A stretch of 51,406 nt of DNA from Burkholderiaceae bacterium (GTDB lineage: Bacteria; Pseudomonadota; Gammaproteobacteria; Burkholderiales; Burkholderiaceae_D): positions 1 through 51,406 of the forward strand of contig JAGTRJ010000010.1 in assembly GCA_018261755.1 (NCBI GenBank), in the 5' to 3' direction. The translations under genes were made by a program, and so were the position numbers. Below, in pieces: positions 34,889 to 46,645 of this stretch (position 1 is the stretch's first letter; each line of letters opens with the position of its first letter). The notes beneath the pieces were generated by a model, which saw only the letters and a list, made by a program, of their open reading frames with translations, did no database searches and had not been told where the DNA came from.

Positions 34889-35894
34889 CGCGACTCTCCG
34901 ACTGTTTCAGATACCACGCGACCGTTTGCCGCAAACCATCGTCGAATGCCACCACCGGCCGCCAGCCAAGCTCGCGCTCGATCTTGCCGGTATTCATCGC
35001 ATATCGACGGTCATGGCCCGGACGGTCGGCGACATGCGCAATCAGCGCGCGATAGCCACCCGCCGGCGCAGTTTGCGGCGCCAGTTCATCCAGCAACCTG
35101 CACAGCGCATCCAGCACCTGCAGGTTGGTCCGCTCACAATTGCCGCCAATATTGTAGCTGTCGCCGATTCTGCCCGCTTCGAGCACGCGCCGCAATGCCG
35201 CGCAGTGGTCGCTCACGTACAGCCAGTCGCGCACCTGTTCGCCATCACCATATATCGGCAGCGGCTCGCCAGCGAGCGCATGCGCGACCATCTTCGGAAT
35301 CAGCTTTTCCGGGTACTGGCGCGGGCCGTAATTGTTCGAGCAGTTGACAGTCAGCGTCGGCAAACCGTAAGTGCAGTGCCAGGCACGCACCAGATGGTCG
35401 GCCGCCGCTTTCGACGCTGCATACGGGTTGTTCGGCGCATAACGCGACGTTTCGGTGAATGGCGCTTCGCCCGGCGCGAGCGAGCCGAACACTTCGTCGG
35501 TCGATATGTGCAGAAAGCGGAACGCCGATTTCGCTGTCCCGCCCAGCCCTTCCCAGTAGCCACGCACCGCTTCCAGCAGGTTCAGCGTGCCATTGACATT
35601 CGCGGTCACGAATGCGCTCGCGCCTTCGATCGAACGATCGACGTGTGTTTCGGCTGCGAAATGCACCACCGCGCGCGGCCGGTATTTGGCCAGCAAGGCT
35701 GCGATTCGCGCGCGGTCGTTGATGTCGGCCTGCACGAACACATGGCCCGGATCGGCAGCCAGCGGCGCGAGATAACCGAGATTGCCGGCATAGGTCAGCC
35801 GATCGATGTTGAGCACCGGCTCGTCGCATTGCGCCAGCCAGTCGAGCACGAAGTTCGAGCCGATGAAGCCGGCACCGCCAGTGACGACGATCAT
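34881..35894 (-). CDS. rfbB: dTDP-glucose 4,6-dehydratase
   Basis: A 337-residue short-chain dehydrogenase family enzyme, second step of dTDP-L-rhamnose synthesis. It has the NAD-binding TGGAGFIGSNFV at residues 5-16, HFAAETHVDRSI, the active-site LHISTDEVFGSL and the YAASKAAADHLV Tyr-x3-Lys, then NNYGPRQYPEKLIPK and DWLYVSDHCAAL. The start overlaps the stop of the upstream methyltransferase gene by 4 bp (ATGA). It is slightly shorter than typical RmlB (about 350), and its C-terminal codons abut a dispersed repeat. Confidence 0.94.
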   Translation of the reverse strand: MIVVTGGAGFIGSNFVLDWLAQCDEPVLNIDRLTYAGNLGYLAPLAADPGHVFVQADINDRARIAALLAKYRPRAVVHFAAETHVDRSIEGASAFVTANVNGTLNLLEAVRGYWEGLGGTAKSAFRFLHISTDEVFGSLAPGEAPFTETSRYAPNNPYAASKAAADHLVRAWHCTYGLPTLTVNCSNNYGPRQYPEKLIPKMVAHALAGEPLPIYGDGEQVRDWLYVSDHCAALRRVLEAGRIGDSYNIGGNCERTNLQVLDALCRLLDELAPQTAPAGGYRALIAHVADRPGHDRRYAMNTGKIERELGWRPVVAFDDGLRQTVAWYLKQSESRGK

Positions 35895-37138
35895 GCGTCG
35901 CCTTCTGGTATCGCCGCCGTTTCCGCGGACGCCTGTTTCGGTTTCGCCCCTTCGCGCCGGTTGAAGCCGGCCACCATGTCGAAGCGGAACAACCGGCACT
36001 CGAGCGCGCCATTGAAAAACGGTGTCTTGCGCGACTCCTTCAGCCGCAGCAATTTCGGTACGCCCAGATCGGCGGTGAACAGAAACACTTTCCAGCCGGC
36101 GAAACGCTGCTTCAGGGTATTGCCGAACGCGCTGTAAAACGATTCCGCCAGATCGTCCGCCGGCAGCGAACGGTCGCCGCGGACGCCAATGCGCTCGCCA
36201 TACGGCGGGTTGGTCAGCACGATGCCTGGCGTATCGCAAGGCGGGCGCACTTCCTGCGCTTCGATCTGTTTCAGCGGCACATCGAACAGCACGCCGGCGC
36301 GCTCCAGATTGTGCCGCGTCATCGCGATCATGTCGCCGGAAATGTCGCTGCCGAAAATCGTCGGCTCGACCGGAACCGGGTTCGGCCGGAACGCGGTTTT
36401 CATCTCGTTCCATTCATCGGCATTGAAATTCTTGAAGCGCTCGAACGCGAAATGGCGACGTGCGCCGGCGGGAATGCCGAGCACCATCTGCGCCGCTTCA
36501 GCCAGGATCGTGCCGGAGCCGCACATCGGATCGAACAGCGGCATGCCCGGCTTCCAGCCAGCGACGCGCAACAGTCCGGCGGCGAGATTCTCGCGCAGCG
36601 GCGCATCGCCTTTTTCCTCGCGCCAGCCGCGCTTGAACAGCGATTCGCCGCTGGTATCGAGATACAGCGTGAAATTGCGTGCATCGACAAAGCCGAACAG
36701 CCGCATGTCCGGATCACGCGTGTTGACCGACGGCCGCTTGCCGAAGCGTTCACGGAAATGATCGCAAGCGCCATCCTTGATTTTCAGCGTCGCGAATTCC
36801 AGGCTTTTCAACGGCGATTTGATCGCGGTCAGGTCGACCCGGATGGTGCAATCAACGTCGAACCAGTCTTCCCAGCGCTGTGCCTGCGCAAGGTCATAAA
36901 TGTCATTTTCGTTGCTGTAGGACGACTGCGCGATGCGCAGCAGCACGCGCGACGCAATGCGCGAATGCAGGTTGATGCGCCATGCATCCTGCATCGCGCC
37001 CGAACAGTGGACGCCGCCGGGCACCTGCTGGTGCACTTTCAGCGTCTTGCTCTGCTGTGCAATTTCGCCCAGTTCCTCGGCCAGCGGCGCCTCCATGCCT
37101 CGTGGGCAGGGGCAGAAGTAGGAAAATACTTTAGTCAT
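35891..37138 (-). CDS. THUMP-domain class I RNA methyltransferase (RlmL N-half type)
   Basis: A 415-residue SAM-dependent methyltransferase resembling the N-terminal half of E. coli RlmL, which makes m2G2445 in 23S rRNA. An N-terminal ferredoxin-like/THUMP region (to about residue 160) precedes the methyltransferase domain with DPMCGSGTILAEAA (SAM site), GSDISGDMI and the catalytic NPPYGERIG. The RlmK half is absent, as is common outside Gammaproteobacteria. It is first in a translationally linked cluster with rfbB (4-bp overlap), an unexpected pairing of rRNA modification and rhamnose synthesis. Confidence 0.88.
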   Translation of the reverse strand: MTKVFSYFCPCPRGMEAPLAEELGEIAQQSKTLKVHQQVPGGVHCSGAMQDAWRINLHSRIASRVLLRIAQSSYSNENDIYDLAQAQRWEDWFDVDCTIRVDLTAIKSPLKSLEFATLKIKDGACDHFRERFGKRPSVNTRDPDMRLFGFVDARNFTLYLDTSGESLFKRGWREEKGDAPLRENLAAGLLRVAGWKPGMPLFDPMCGSGTILAEAAQMVLGIPAGARRHFAFERFKNFNADEWNEMKTAFRPNPVPVEPTIFGSDISGDMIAMTRHNLERAGVLFDVPLKQIEAQEVRPPCDTPGIVLTNPPYGERIGVRGDRSLPADDLAESFYSAFGNTLKQRFAGWKVFLFTADLGVPKLLRLKESRKTPFFNGALECRLFRFDMVAGFNRREGAKPKQASAETAAIPEGDA

Positions 37139-37229
37139 GGTGGAGTACCCTTTATCCGTGTTGTATTACTTGTCGCCCCGGCGCATGCCGAAGCCCGGTG
37201 CCGTTTGCTGCCATGTCGCAAGACAACGT

Positions 37230-37260
37230 CGCTGGATTCCAGCCTGTGCCGGCATGACGC
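37230..37260. repeat. REP-like motif
   Basis: GCTGGATTCCAGC followed by CTGTGCCGGCATGACGC resembles the widespread proteobacterial GTCATNCC...GGAATCCAG extragenic palindromic motif. It lies in the short gap between proA and the methyltransferase gene. Only one copy was noticed. Confidence 0.4.
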
Positions 37261-37314
37261 CCTGTACCAATTCAACGCAGCAATTCTGGCAAACGCCAGC
37301 GCCAGCGGTTGCCG

Positions 37315-38580
37315 TTACTTCCTGACCTCGCCGTGCCCAAGCACGACGTATTTGACCGAAGTCAGCCCTTCGAGACCAACCGGGCCGCGCGCGTGCAATT
37401 TGTCGTTCGAAATACCGATTTCGGCGCCGAGACCGTATTCAAACCCGTCGGCAAACCGGGTCGAGGCATTCACCATCACCGACGACGAATCGACTTCGCG
37501 CAGAAAGCGCAGCGCGCGGCTGTAATCCTCGGTGATGATCGAATCGGTGTGCTGCGACGAATAGCTGTTGATGTGGTCGATCGCCTGATCGAGGCCTGTT
37601 ACCACACGCACCGCCAGCACCGGCGCCAGGTATTCGGTGCGCCAGTCTTCCTCGGTGGCTGATTTCAGGAATGGGTAGCTGGCCAGAAGGTGCCGGCTGT
37701 CGGCATCGCAGCGCAGTTCGACCTTTTCGTGCACGTACAGCGACGCAAGTTGCGGCAGCACTTCCGCCGCAACGCTTTTCGCCACCAGCAACGTTTCCAT
37801 CGTGTTGCAGGTGCCATAGCGCTGGCACTTGGCGTTGAAGCAAACTTTGAGCGCCTTGTCCAGATCGGCCTTGTCGTCGATGTACACATGGCAGATGCCG
37901 TCCAGATGCTTGATCATCGGCACCTTCGATTCCTTCATCAGCCGCTCGATCAAGCCCTTGCCGCCGCGCGGCACAATCACGTCCACATACTCCGGCATCG
38001 TCACCAGCGCGCCGACAGCGGCGCGGTCGGTGGTATCGACCACCTGCACCGCCTGTTCCGGCAAGCCGGCGCCGGTCAGCCCTTCGCACACCAACTTCGC
38101 CAATGCGCGGTTGCAGTGAATCGCTTCCGAACCGCCGCGCAGGATGGTCGCGTTGCCGCTCTTGATGCACAAGCCGGCCGCATCGACCGTCACGTTCGGC
38201 CGCGCTTCGTAAATGATGCCAATCACGCCCAGCGGCACGCGCATCTGCCCGACCTGGATCCCGGTCGGGCGGTAGCGCAAGTTGGTGATTTCGCCGATCG
38301 GATCGGGCAGCGAGGCGATCTGTTCCAGCCCGTCGGCCATGGTCGCAATGCCTTTGTCCGTCAGCGTCAGCCGGTCGATCATTGCCGCTTCCAGCCCGTT
38401 CGCCCGCGCTGCCGCCAGATCCTGTTCATTCGCTGCGCGCAGCAGCGCCGCATCGCGCCGGATCGCAGCCGCAATCAGCGCCAGTGCGCGATTTTTCGTG
38501 TTCGAATCTGCCTTCGCCATCAGACGCGAAGCGGCCCGCGCCTGCTGGCCAATCTGATGCATATAAGTGGTAATGTCCAT
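37315..38580 (-). CDS. proA: Glutamate-5-semialdehyde dehydrogenase
   Basis: A 421-residue gamma-glutamyl phosphate reductase, second enzyme of proline synthesis, NADPH-dependent, cytoplasmic. It has the family blocks [50 protein letters not shown], the active-site cysteine in [13 protein letters not shown], and [26 protein letters not shown]. The start at 38580 matches the family. proB is not nearby. It lies downstream of two small membrane protein genes and holA on the same strand. Confidence 0.96.
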   Translation of the reverse strand: MDITTYMHQIGQQARAASRLMAKADSNTKNRALALIAAAIRRDAALLRAANEQDLAAARANGLEAAMIDRLTLTDKGIATMADGLEQIASLPDPIGEITNLRYRPTGIQVGQMRVPLGVIGIIYEARPNVTVDAAGLCIKSGNATILRGGSEAIHCNRALAKLVCEGLTGAGLPEQAVQVVDTTDRAAVGALVTMPEYVDVIVPRGGKGLIERLMKESKVPMIKHLDGICHVYIDDKADLDKALKVCFNAKCQRYGTCNTMETLLVAKSVAAEVLPQLASLYVHEKVELRCDADSRHLLASYPFLKSATEEDWRTEYLAPVLAVRVVTGLDQAIDHINSYSSQHTDSIITEDYSRALRFLREVDSSSVMVNASTRFADGFEYGLGAEIGISNDKLHARGPVGLEGLTSVKYVVLGHGEVRK

Positions 38581-38735
38581 GATAATCCGGTTCAATAATC
38601 GTCAATCGATACGGCACTGCCGACTTCAGGTTGGGTATGCGCCGACAGGGAAAACAAAACCCGCACAGCATTCCCGTCGGGATATTCTGCGCGGGCCGTT
38701 GCGCGATGCCGCGTAAAGCAATACTGGTGGCAAAA

Positions 38736-39032
38736 CTAGTTGAATACGCCCAGATATTCGCACAGCTTGAACAAGCCATACACTGCGCCACCCAATACGC
38801 AGAACACAATCAGCACGAACTTGAAATAAAACATCCGGTTGCCGGCCGGCATCCCGGCAGCGCAGCACGGATTGAAATCCTGATATTCCTGTTCGCCACT
38901 TGAGGAAACCGCCGGACCGCTGACGATCGGTGAATTCTCGATGGGAGCACTCACTATCGGTGAATTGATGATCGGCGAATTCACTATCGGAGAATTAATG
39001 ATGGGCGAATCAGTAGTGTTGACTGTGTTCAT
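38736..39032 (-). CDS. Small membrane protein with NSPI(V/I) pentapeptide repeats
   Basis: A 98-residue protein of unrecognised family. Residues 8-37 are six tandem pentapeptides of the type (D/N)SPI(I/V), one varied to SAPIE, encoded by near-perfect 15-bp DNA repeats around 38930-39010. Then comes a Cys/Pro segment (FNPCCAAGMPAG) and a single membrane helix, MFYFKFVLIVFCVLGGAVYG, near residues 69-88. The start at 39032 has GGGGAGG upstream. The next upstream gene (39118-39333) is a shorter paralog with the same order of parts. Topology and role are unknown. Confidence 0.65.
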   Translation of the reverse strand: MNTVNTTDSPIINSPIVNSPIINSPIVSAPIENSPIVSGPAVSSSGEQEYQDFNPCCAAGMPAGNRMFYFKFVLIVFCVLGGAVYGLFKLCEYLGVFN

Positions 39033-39117
39033 GGGCGACCTCCCCTGTGGAAGCAATCAGCAAAACAGCAAGAAAGCCTGAGCCGCGTCCCGCCGCAATG
39101 CGGGATGCAAAAAAACG

Positions 39118-39333
39118 TCACCTGGAAAACCATTGCAGCAGCATGTAGACGCCAGCAGCGCCAAGACCGAACACGCCACAAATTATCACCACAAATTTGA
39201 GATACAAACCGAGCTGGCTGACGGGCATCCACTGCGCACCACCGCAGACTTCAATATCATCATAGCCATCCGCCAGTTCAACAGAAGCAGGACTGTTGAC
39301 GATCGGAGACTCATTGGCGTTGGATATGCTCAT
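39118..39333 (-). CDS. Small membrane protein, paralog of the NSPI-repeat protein
   Basis: A 71-residue protein. One and a half repeat units (ESPIVNSP) near the N-terminus, a CGGAQWMP segment matching the Cys/Pro part of its neighbour, and a membrane helix (LYLKFVVIICGVFGLGAAGV). The leader CACAGGTCGCC-ATG resembles the neighbour's leader (CACAGGGGAGGTCGCCC-ATG), supporting a tandem gene duplication. The pair sits between holA and proA on the same strand. Function unknown. Confidence 0.6.
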   Translation of the reverse strand: MSISNANESPIVNSPASVELADGYDDIEVCGGAQWMPVSQLGLYLKFVVIICGVFGLGAAGVYMLLQWFSR

Positions 39334-39441
39334 GGCGACCTGTGTTTATCGTTATGTTAATCAACCCCCGGCATCGGCTCGTCGACTGGAGCGTGGGGCC
39401 TGACAGCTGAAAATTATACCTTGATTCGCCAGAACACCTGC

Positions 39442-40458
39442 TTAGCCACCAGCGATTTTCAGGCCGAGCTGCAATAACGCATCCCACGCATCGCCCAGCT
39501 GTGCTTCGGCCCGCAAGCCCTTGACCAGCTTGTCCACCTGCGCCGCATCCTGCTGCGCGCCACGCAACGTGATCAGATCGAGCCGGCGCAATGCCGCACC
39601 AACCAGCCGTTCGCGCGGCCCCCAAACGCGGTTTTCCTTGCACAACGCCGCCAGCGGCCGCCCCTGATCGATGCCAGCGCGCAACTTAAGCAGAGTGCGG
39701 ATTTCATCGCTCACCGCCCACAGCACCAGCGGCAGCGGCTCGCCTTCGCCTTTCAAGCCTTCGATCATCCGCACCAGCCGTGCGGTATCGCCGGTCAGCA
39801 TCGCCTCACTCAGCTTGAACACGTCGTAGCGCGCCACGTTCAGCACCGCATCGTGCACCTGCTCGAAACTCAGCTTGCCTTCCGGGTACAGCAAGCCGAG
39901 CTTCTGGATTTCCTGATGCGCCGCCAGCAAGTTGCCTTCGACCCGCTCGACGATGAATTCCAGCGCCGACCGCTCGGCGCCCTGTTTTTGTGCCGCCAGC
40001 CGCGCCGCAATCCACGCCGGCAATTGCGCGCGTTCAACCAGCGGGATCTCGATGTAGACCGCCGCCTTTTGCAGCGCCGCCACCCAGCCGGCCTTTTTCG
40101 TCTGCCAGTCAAGCGCCGGCAGCGCAATCAGCGTCACCGTATCGGGATTTGCTTCGGCCGCATATTGCTGCAGCGCCTGTCCGCCTTCGCGCCCGGGCTT
40201 GCCGGTCGGAATACGCAATTCGATCAGCTTGCGATCGCCAAACAGCGACATCGATTGGCTCGCCGCCAGCAGTTCGCCCCAGTTGAAATAACGGTTCGCC
40301 GTCAGCACCTCGCGCTCGGAAAACCCCTGCGCGCGCGCCGCCTTGCGGATCTTGTCGGCCGCTTCCAGCGCCAGCAGATGCTCGTCGCTGGTGATCACAT
40401 ACAGCGGCGACAGCGGCTGCGCCAGATGCGCATCAAGGCTGTCGTGCCGGAGCTGCAT
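39442..40458 (-). CDS. holA: DNA polymerase III delta subunit
   Basis: A 338-residue clamp-loader subunit that opens the sliding clamp. Characteristic blocks are LSPLYVITSDEHLLALEAADKIR at the N-terminus, SLFGDRKLIELRIPTGKPG, ALEFIVERVEGNLLAAHQEIQKLGLL and the C-terminal LPLVLWAVSDEIRTLL. Its start overlaps the end of lptE by 26 bp, within the leuS-lptE-holA order conserved in many Proteobacteria. Confidence 0.93.
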   Translation of the reverse strand: MQLRHDSLDAHLAQPLSPLYVITSDEHLLALEAADKIRKAARAQGFSEREVLTANRYFNWGELLAASQSMSLFGDRKLIELRIPTGKPGREGGQALQQYAAEANPDTVTLIALPALDWQTKKAGWVAALQKAAVYIEIPLVERAQLPAWIAARLAAQKQGAERSALEFIVERVEGNLLAAHQEIQKLGLLYPEGKLSFEQVHDAVLNVARYDVFKLSEAMLTGDTARLVRMIEGLKGEGEPLPLVLWAVSDEIRTLLKLRAGIDQGRPLAALCKENRVWGPRERLVGAALRRLDLITLRGAQQDAAQVDKLVKGLRAEAQLGDAWDALLQLGLKIAGG

Positions 40459-40984
40459 TGGCCGGAGAAACAGATGCTTCAGGCGTGAGCTTGACCGTCG
40501 CCAGCCTGCGAATCAATTGGGCGATGATGTCCGACTGCATGTCGCGGTACAGGTCGGCTTCCTCGATTTCCTTCGCCAGCGCATAGGTTTCGTTATAGTC
40601 CAGCGTGCGTTTCTGCACGATCTCGGTCGGCTGCATCAGCACCCGGCCCTTCGCATCCTTCAGCTGAAAACGCAGCGAATACACCAGTTCGTACTGGCGC
40701 GCGCGCCCCATCGCATTCAGCGACAGGATGCTCTTAGTTCTCTTTTCCGCCAGCAGTTCCAGCGACACCTGCGCCGCGCTGCGATTCGGCACGATGACCG
40801 TGCCGCCGCCACGCAGATTGCGCTTCAGTTCAACCGCAAGCGGAGCGGAATCGGGAAACGCGAAGTGAATGGTCGCAAACGGCAGGCTGTCGTGCGGGCT
40901 GGTGCCGCGCAAGTGGAAACCGCAAGCCGACAGCAACACCGCCACTGCCAATAGCAGCCCGGTGAGCGGAAAAATGCGTTTCAT
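40433..40984 (-). CDS. lptE: LPS-assembly lipoprotein LptE
   Basis: A 183-residue outer membrane lipoprotein that plugs LptD in the lipopolysaccharide export pore. The lipobox LLSAC places the lipidated Cys near residue 21, followed by GFHLRG, the LptE signature. The body carries ELVYSLRFQLKDAKG and DMQSDIIAQLIRRLATVK. It lies 30 bp downstream of leuS and overlaps holA. Confidence 0.93.
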   Translation of the reverse strand: MKRIFPLTGLLLAVAVLLSACGFHLRGTSPHDSLPFATIHFAFPDSAPLAVELKRNLRGGGTVIVPNRSAAQVSLELLAEKRTKSILSLNAMGRARQYELVYSLRFQLKDAKGRVLMQPTEIVQKRTLDYNETYALAKEIEEADLYRDMQSDIIAQLIRRLATVKLTPEASVSPANAAPARQP

Positions 40985-41014
40985 TTCAAACCCTCCATTC
41001 GCGTTCTCACTGCA

Positions 41015-43860
<2,846 letters not shown>

Positions 43861-43939
43861 TAAAAATCGCGCCTTTTTCGGGCGCATTCTGCCAGCACCA
43901 CTGCCGGCCTGCCGCATACCCGGTCTTTCTTGCCTGGCC

Positions 43940-44377
43940 TTATTTGCCCGGCGCGGCCGGACTCTTTTCCGATTCGGTCACGAAGGCGATTTTGGTCAGC
44001 CCGCCCTGCTGCGCCGCCGCCATCACTTTCGCGATCACGTCGTAGCGTGTTTCCTTGTCGGCGCGCAGATGGAGCGCCGGCAGCGGCCGCTGCTGCGACG
44101 CGGCCACGATCCGCTGCTGCAGTTCGGCGAATGCCATTTCATCGTTGTTCCAGAAGATGCGTCCCTGACCGTCGATCGAAAGCGAAATCGTTTCCGGCTT
44201 TTCCGGCGCCGGTGCCGTTTGCGCCTGCGGCAAATCGAGCTTGACCGCATGCGTGAACAGTGGCGCGGTGATGATGAAGATCACCAGCAGCACCAGCATC
44301 ACGTCCACCATCGGCGTGACGTTGATGTCCGCCATCGGCTTGTGCGGCCCGTCGTCGTTGAAGCTGCCGAATGCCAT
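43940..44377 (-). CDS. exbD: Biopolymer transport protein ExbD
   Basis: A 145-residue inner membrane protein with a single helix near residues 25-43. MADINVTPMVDVMLVLLVIF carries the membrane aspartate needed for proton use, followed by the periplasmic ExbD/TolR domain (ISLSIDGQGRIFWNNDEM). With ExbB it powers TonB. The TolR paralog is possible by sequence, but the adjacent tonB gene favours ExbD. It starts 16 bp after exbB. Confidence 0.9.
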   Translation of the reverse strand: MAFGSFNDDGPHKPMADINVTPMVDVMLVLLVIFIITAPLFTHAVKLDLPQAQTAPAPEKPETISLSIDGQGRIFWNNDEMAFAELQQRIVAASQQRPLPALHLRADKETRYDVIAKVMAAAQQGGLTKIAFVTESEKSPAAPGK

Positions 44378-44393
44378 CGCCTGCCCCTTTCCG

Positions 44394-45083
44394 TTATTGC
44401 CCGACGCGCGCGCCAGTGGTCAGGTACGCGTGCAGGTCGTAAGCGAAGCCATCGAGCTCCGCCAGCGTCAGGCGGTTGACGCGGGTGAAGGCGTTGTATG
44501 CCAGCACCGCCGGAATCGCCACCAGCAAGCCCAGCCCGGTCATGATCAGCGCCTCGCCCACCGGGCCGGCAACCTTATCGATCTGCACCGTGCCGGAAGC
44601 CGACACCGCCGCCAGCGCATGGTAAATCCCCCAGACGGTGCCGAACAGGCCGATGAATGGCGCGGTCGAGCCGACTGAGGCCAACAGCGTCAGCCCGCTT
44701 TCCAGCCGCGCCGACACCCGGTTGATTTCCTGCCGCAAGGTGCGCGTGATCAATTCCCCCGGATCGGTGGCGGCATTCAGGCTTGCGCCCCCTTGGGCGC
44801 GCAAGCCGGCTGCTTCGGCTGCCTGCGATGCCAGCGGCGCATACACCCGCTCGCTATCGGCCGCCTGCAGTACCGCAATCGCGTCCGGCAAATCGGCCGC
44901 CTGCCAGAAGCCCTCGAGCGCCCGGGCATTTTTACGGATGCGCCACGCGCTCCAGGCTTTGGACAGAATGTAATACCAGCTGGCAATCGACATTGCCAGC
45001 AGCACGTAAGCCACGGCATGGCTGACGGCATCGCCTTGCGCCCAGTAGTGCGCCAATCCGGAAGTGGTGGTTGCGGGATTCAT
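44394..45083 (-). CDS. exbB: TonB-system proton channel ExbB
   Basis: A 229-residue MotA/TolQ/ExbB family protein with three membrane helices: VAYVLLAMSIASWYYILSKAW, then LTLLASVGSTAPFIGLFGTVWGIYHAL, then the last near GEALIMTGLGLLVAIPAVLAYN. The threonine-rich second and third helices are typical of the proton path. It lies 19 bp downstream of tonB. The start at 45083 matches the family. Confidence 0.92.
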   Translation of the reverse strand: MNPATTTSGLAHYWAQGDAVSHAVAYVLLAMSIASWYYILSKAWSAWRIRKNARALEGFWQAADLPDAIAVLQAADSERVYAPLASQAAEAAGLRAQGGASLNAATDPGELITRTLRQEINRVSARLESGLTLLASVGSTAPFIGLFGTVWGIYHALAAVSASGTVQIDKVAGPVGEALIMTGLGLLVAIPAVLAYNAFTRVNRLTLAELDGFAYDLHAYLTTGARVGQ

Positions 45084-45102
45084 GATGGTTAGTCTGACGG
45101 GA

Positions 45103-45813
45103 TCAGGAACGTAGTTTAAACGGAATGGCGAGCCGATACCACTCGGCCACCGGCTGGCTGTTGCGCGTGGCAGGCCGAAAGCGCCACGATTGCACCGCCG
45201 ACAGCGCCGACTGATCCAGCAGCGGATAGCCGCTCGACTGCGCCAGCTGCACCTTGCTGGCTCGCCCGTTTTCGCTGACGAGCACCCGCAGCAAGACCGT
45301 GCCCTGCTCGTCATTCTGGCGCGCCAGCAACGGGTATTCCGGCTTGCGGTTGCTGGCCAGATAATCGGCCGGCAGAGAAACCGGCGTGCTGTCGCCGGCA
45401 GAGCCGGAAATGTTTGCCGTGCCACCGCTGCCAGCGGCCTTGCCTGCGCCGCCGTCACTCGCGCCACCACCCGCTCCGCCCGAGGCAACGCCAGCGGCTC
45501 TGCTTGCCGGCGCGTCCGGCAGCTGCAAGCGCACGGCAAGTGACGTGGTGGCAGATGACGCCGCCGCAAGTACCGTGTGCTGACGTAGGACTGGCGTTGT
45601 GCTCGATATTGGAGTCGATGCCGCCAATGCAGCTCCCGCAGGCGCGGCAGCATCGCGCCCGCCACTGGCGGCGGTGGCCCCGCCGGAAACAGGCAACAAC
45701 GCCACTTCCAGCGTACGGAAATCGTTTCGTGCCGGAACGGCGAGGAATTGCCAGGAAGCACCAAACGCGGCGGCATGCAACGCCAGCGTGGCGACGATGG
45801 CCGCAGGTTTCAT
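45103..45813 (-). CDS. tonB: TonB energy transducer with Gly/Ala/Ser-rich linker
   Basis: A 236-residue periplasm-spanning protein. An N-terminal anchor (AAIVATLALHAAAFGASWQF) is followed by a long low-complexity linker and the TonB C-terminal domain: KPEYPLLARQNDEQGTVLLRVLV, SSGYPLLDQSALSAVQSWRFRPA. The linker (residues about 44-150) is Ala/Gly/Ser-rich rather than the usual Pro/Lys/Glu-rich spacer. It couples the ExbB/ExbD proton motive force to outer membrane receptors. It lies 25 bp downstream of dapB. The start at 45813 is fixed by the membrane anchor. Confidence 0.88.
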   Translation of the reverse strand: MKPAAIVATLALHAAAFGASWQFLAVPARNDFRTLEVALLPVSGGATAASGGRDAAAPAGAALAASTPISSTTPVLRQHTVLAAASSATTSLAVRLQLPDAPASRAAGVASGGAGGGASDGGAGKAAGSGGTANISGSAGDSTPVSLPADYLASNRKPEYPLLARQNDEQGTVLLRVLVSENGRASKVQLAQSSGYPLLDQSALSAVQSWRFRPATRNSQPVAEWYRLAIPFKLRS

Positions 45814-45838
45814 TCGGCCACCGCAGCGCAGGAAACGG

Positions 45839-46645
45839 CTAGCGCAGGCCGAGGACTTCCTGCATGTCATACAGGCCGGTCGCCTTGTCCGCCAGGAAAC
45901 GCGCGGCGCGCAGGCTACCCATCGCGTAGCTGACACGGCTGGACGATTTGTGCGAAATCTCGATCCGCTCGCCAATGCCGGCAAACAGCACCGTATGGTC
46001 GCCAACGATGTCGCCACCGCGGATGGTGGCAAAGCCGATCGACGACGGATCGCGCTCGCCGGTCACGCCTTCGCGCGCATACACCGCGCACTCCTTCAGG
46101 TCGCGGCCGATCGCATCGGCAATCACTTCACCCATCTTCAGCGCAGTGCCGGACGGCGCGTCGATCTTGTGCCGGTGATGCGCCTCGATGATTTCGATGT
46201 CGTAGCCGGTGGCAAAGCTTTTCGCTGCCATTTCCAGCAACTTCATCGTGACGTTCACGCCCACGCTCATGTTTGGCGCGAACACGACCGCGGTCTTGCT
46301 CGCCGCGGCGGCAATCGCCGCCTTGCCGGCATCGTCGAAACCGGTGGTACCGACGATGACCTTGATACCGTGCGCGGCGCAGTATTCCAGATGCTTGAGC
46401 GTGCCTTCCGGCCGGGTGAAGTCGATCAGGTATTCAGCCCCGGCCAGGCCTTTGGCCAGATCGCTTTCAATCTTCACCCCGCACGGTTTGCCCAGGAATT
46501 GCGACGCATCGACGCCGATGTTCGGCGACGACGGCAAATCGACCGCGCCGGTCAGCACCGCATCGTCGGCATTGACGATGGCTTCAATCAACATCCGGCC
46601 CATGCGGCCGCTGGCGCCGACAACGGCGATTTTCATTCGATTCAT
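45839..46645 (-). CDS. dapB: 4-hydroxy-tetrahydrodipicolinate reductase
   Basis: A 268-residue enzyme of lysine and diaminopimelate synthesis, NAD(P)H-dependent, cytoplasmic. It has the dinucleotide-binding [12 protein letters not shown], the hallmark [16 protein letters not shown] with the catalytic His and Lys, and the VGTTGF and APNMSVGVN segments. The ATG at 46645 overlaps the bamE stop as ATGA; an internal Met at 46636 is the alternative. It lies between bamE and tonB in one transcription direction. Confidence 0.95.
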   Translation of the reverse strand: MNRMKIAVVGASGRMGRMLIEAIVNADDAVLTGAVDLPSSPNIGVDASQFLGKPCGVKIESDLAKGLAGAEYLIDFTRPEGTLKHLEYCAAHGIKVIVGTTGFDDAGKAAIAAAASKTAVVFAPNMSVGVNVTMKLLEMAAKSFATGYDIEIIEAHHRHKIDAPSGTALKMGEVIADAIGRDLKECAVYAREGVTGERDPSSIGFATIRGGDIVGDHTVLFAGIGERIEISHKSSSRVSYAMGSLRAARFLADKATGLYDMQEVLGLR

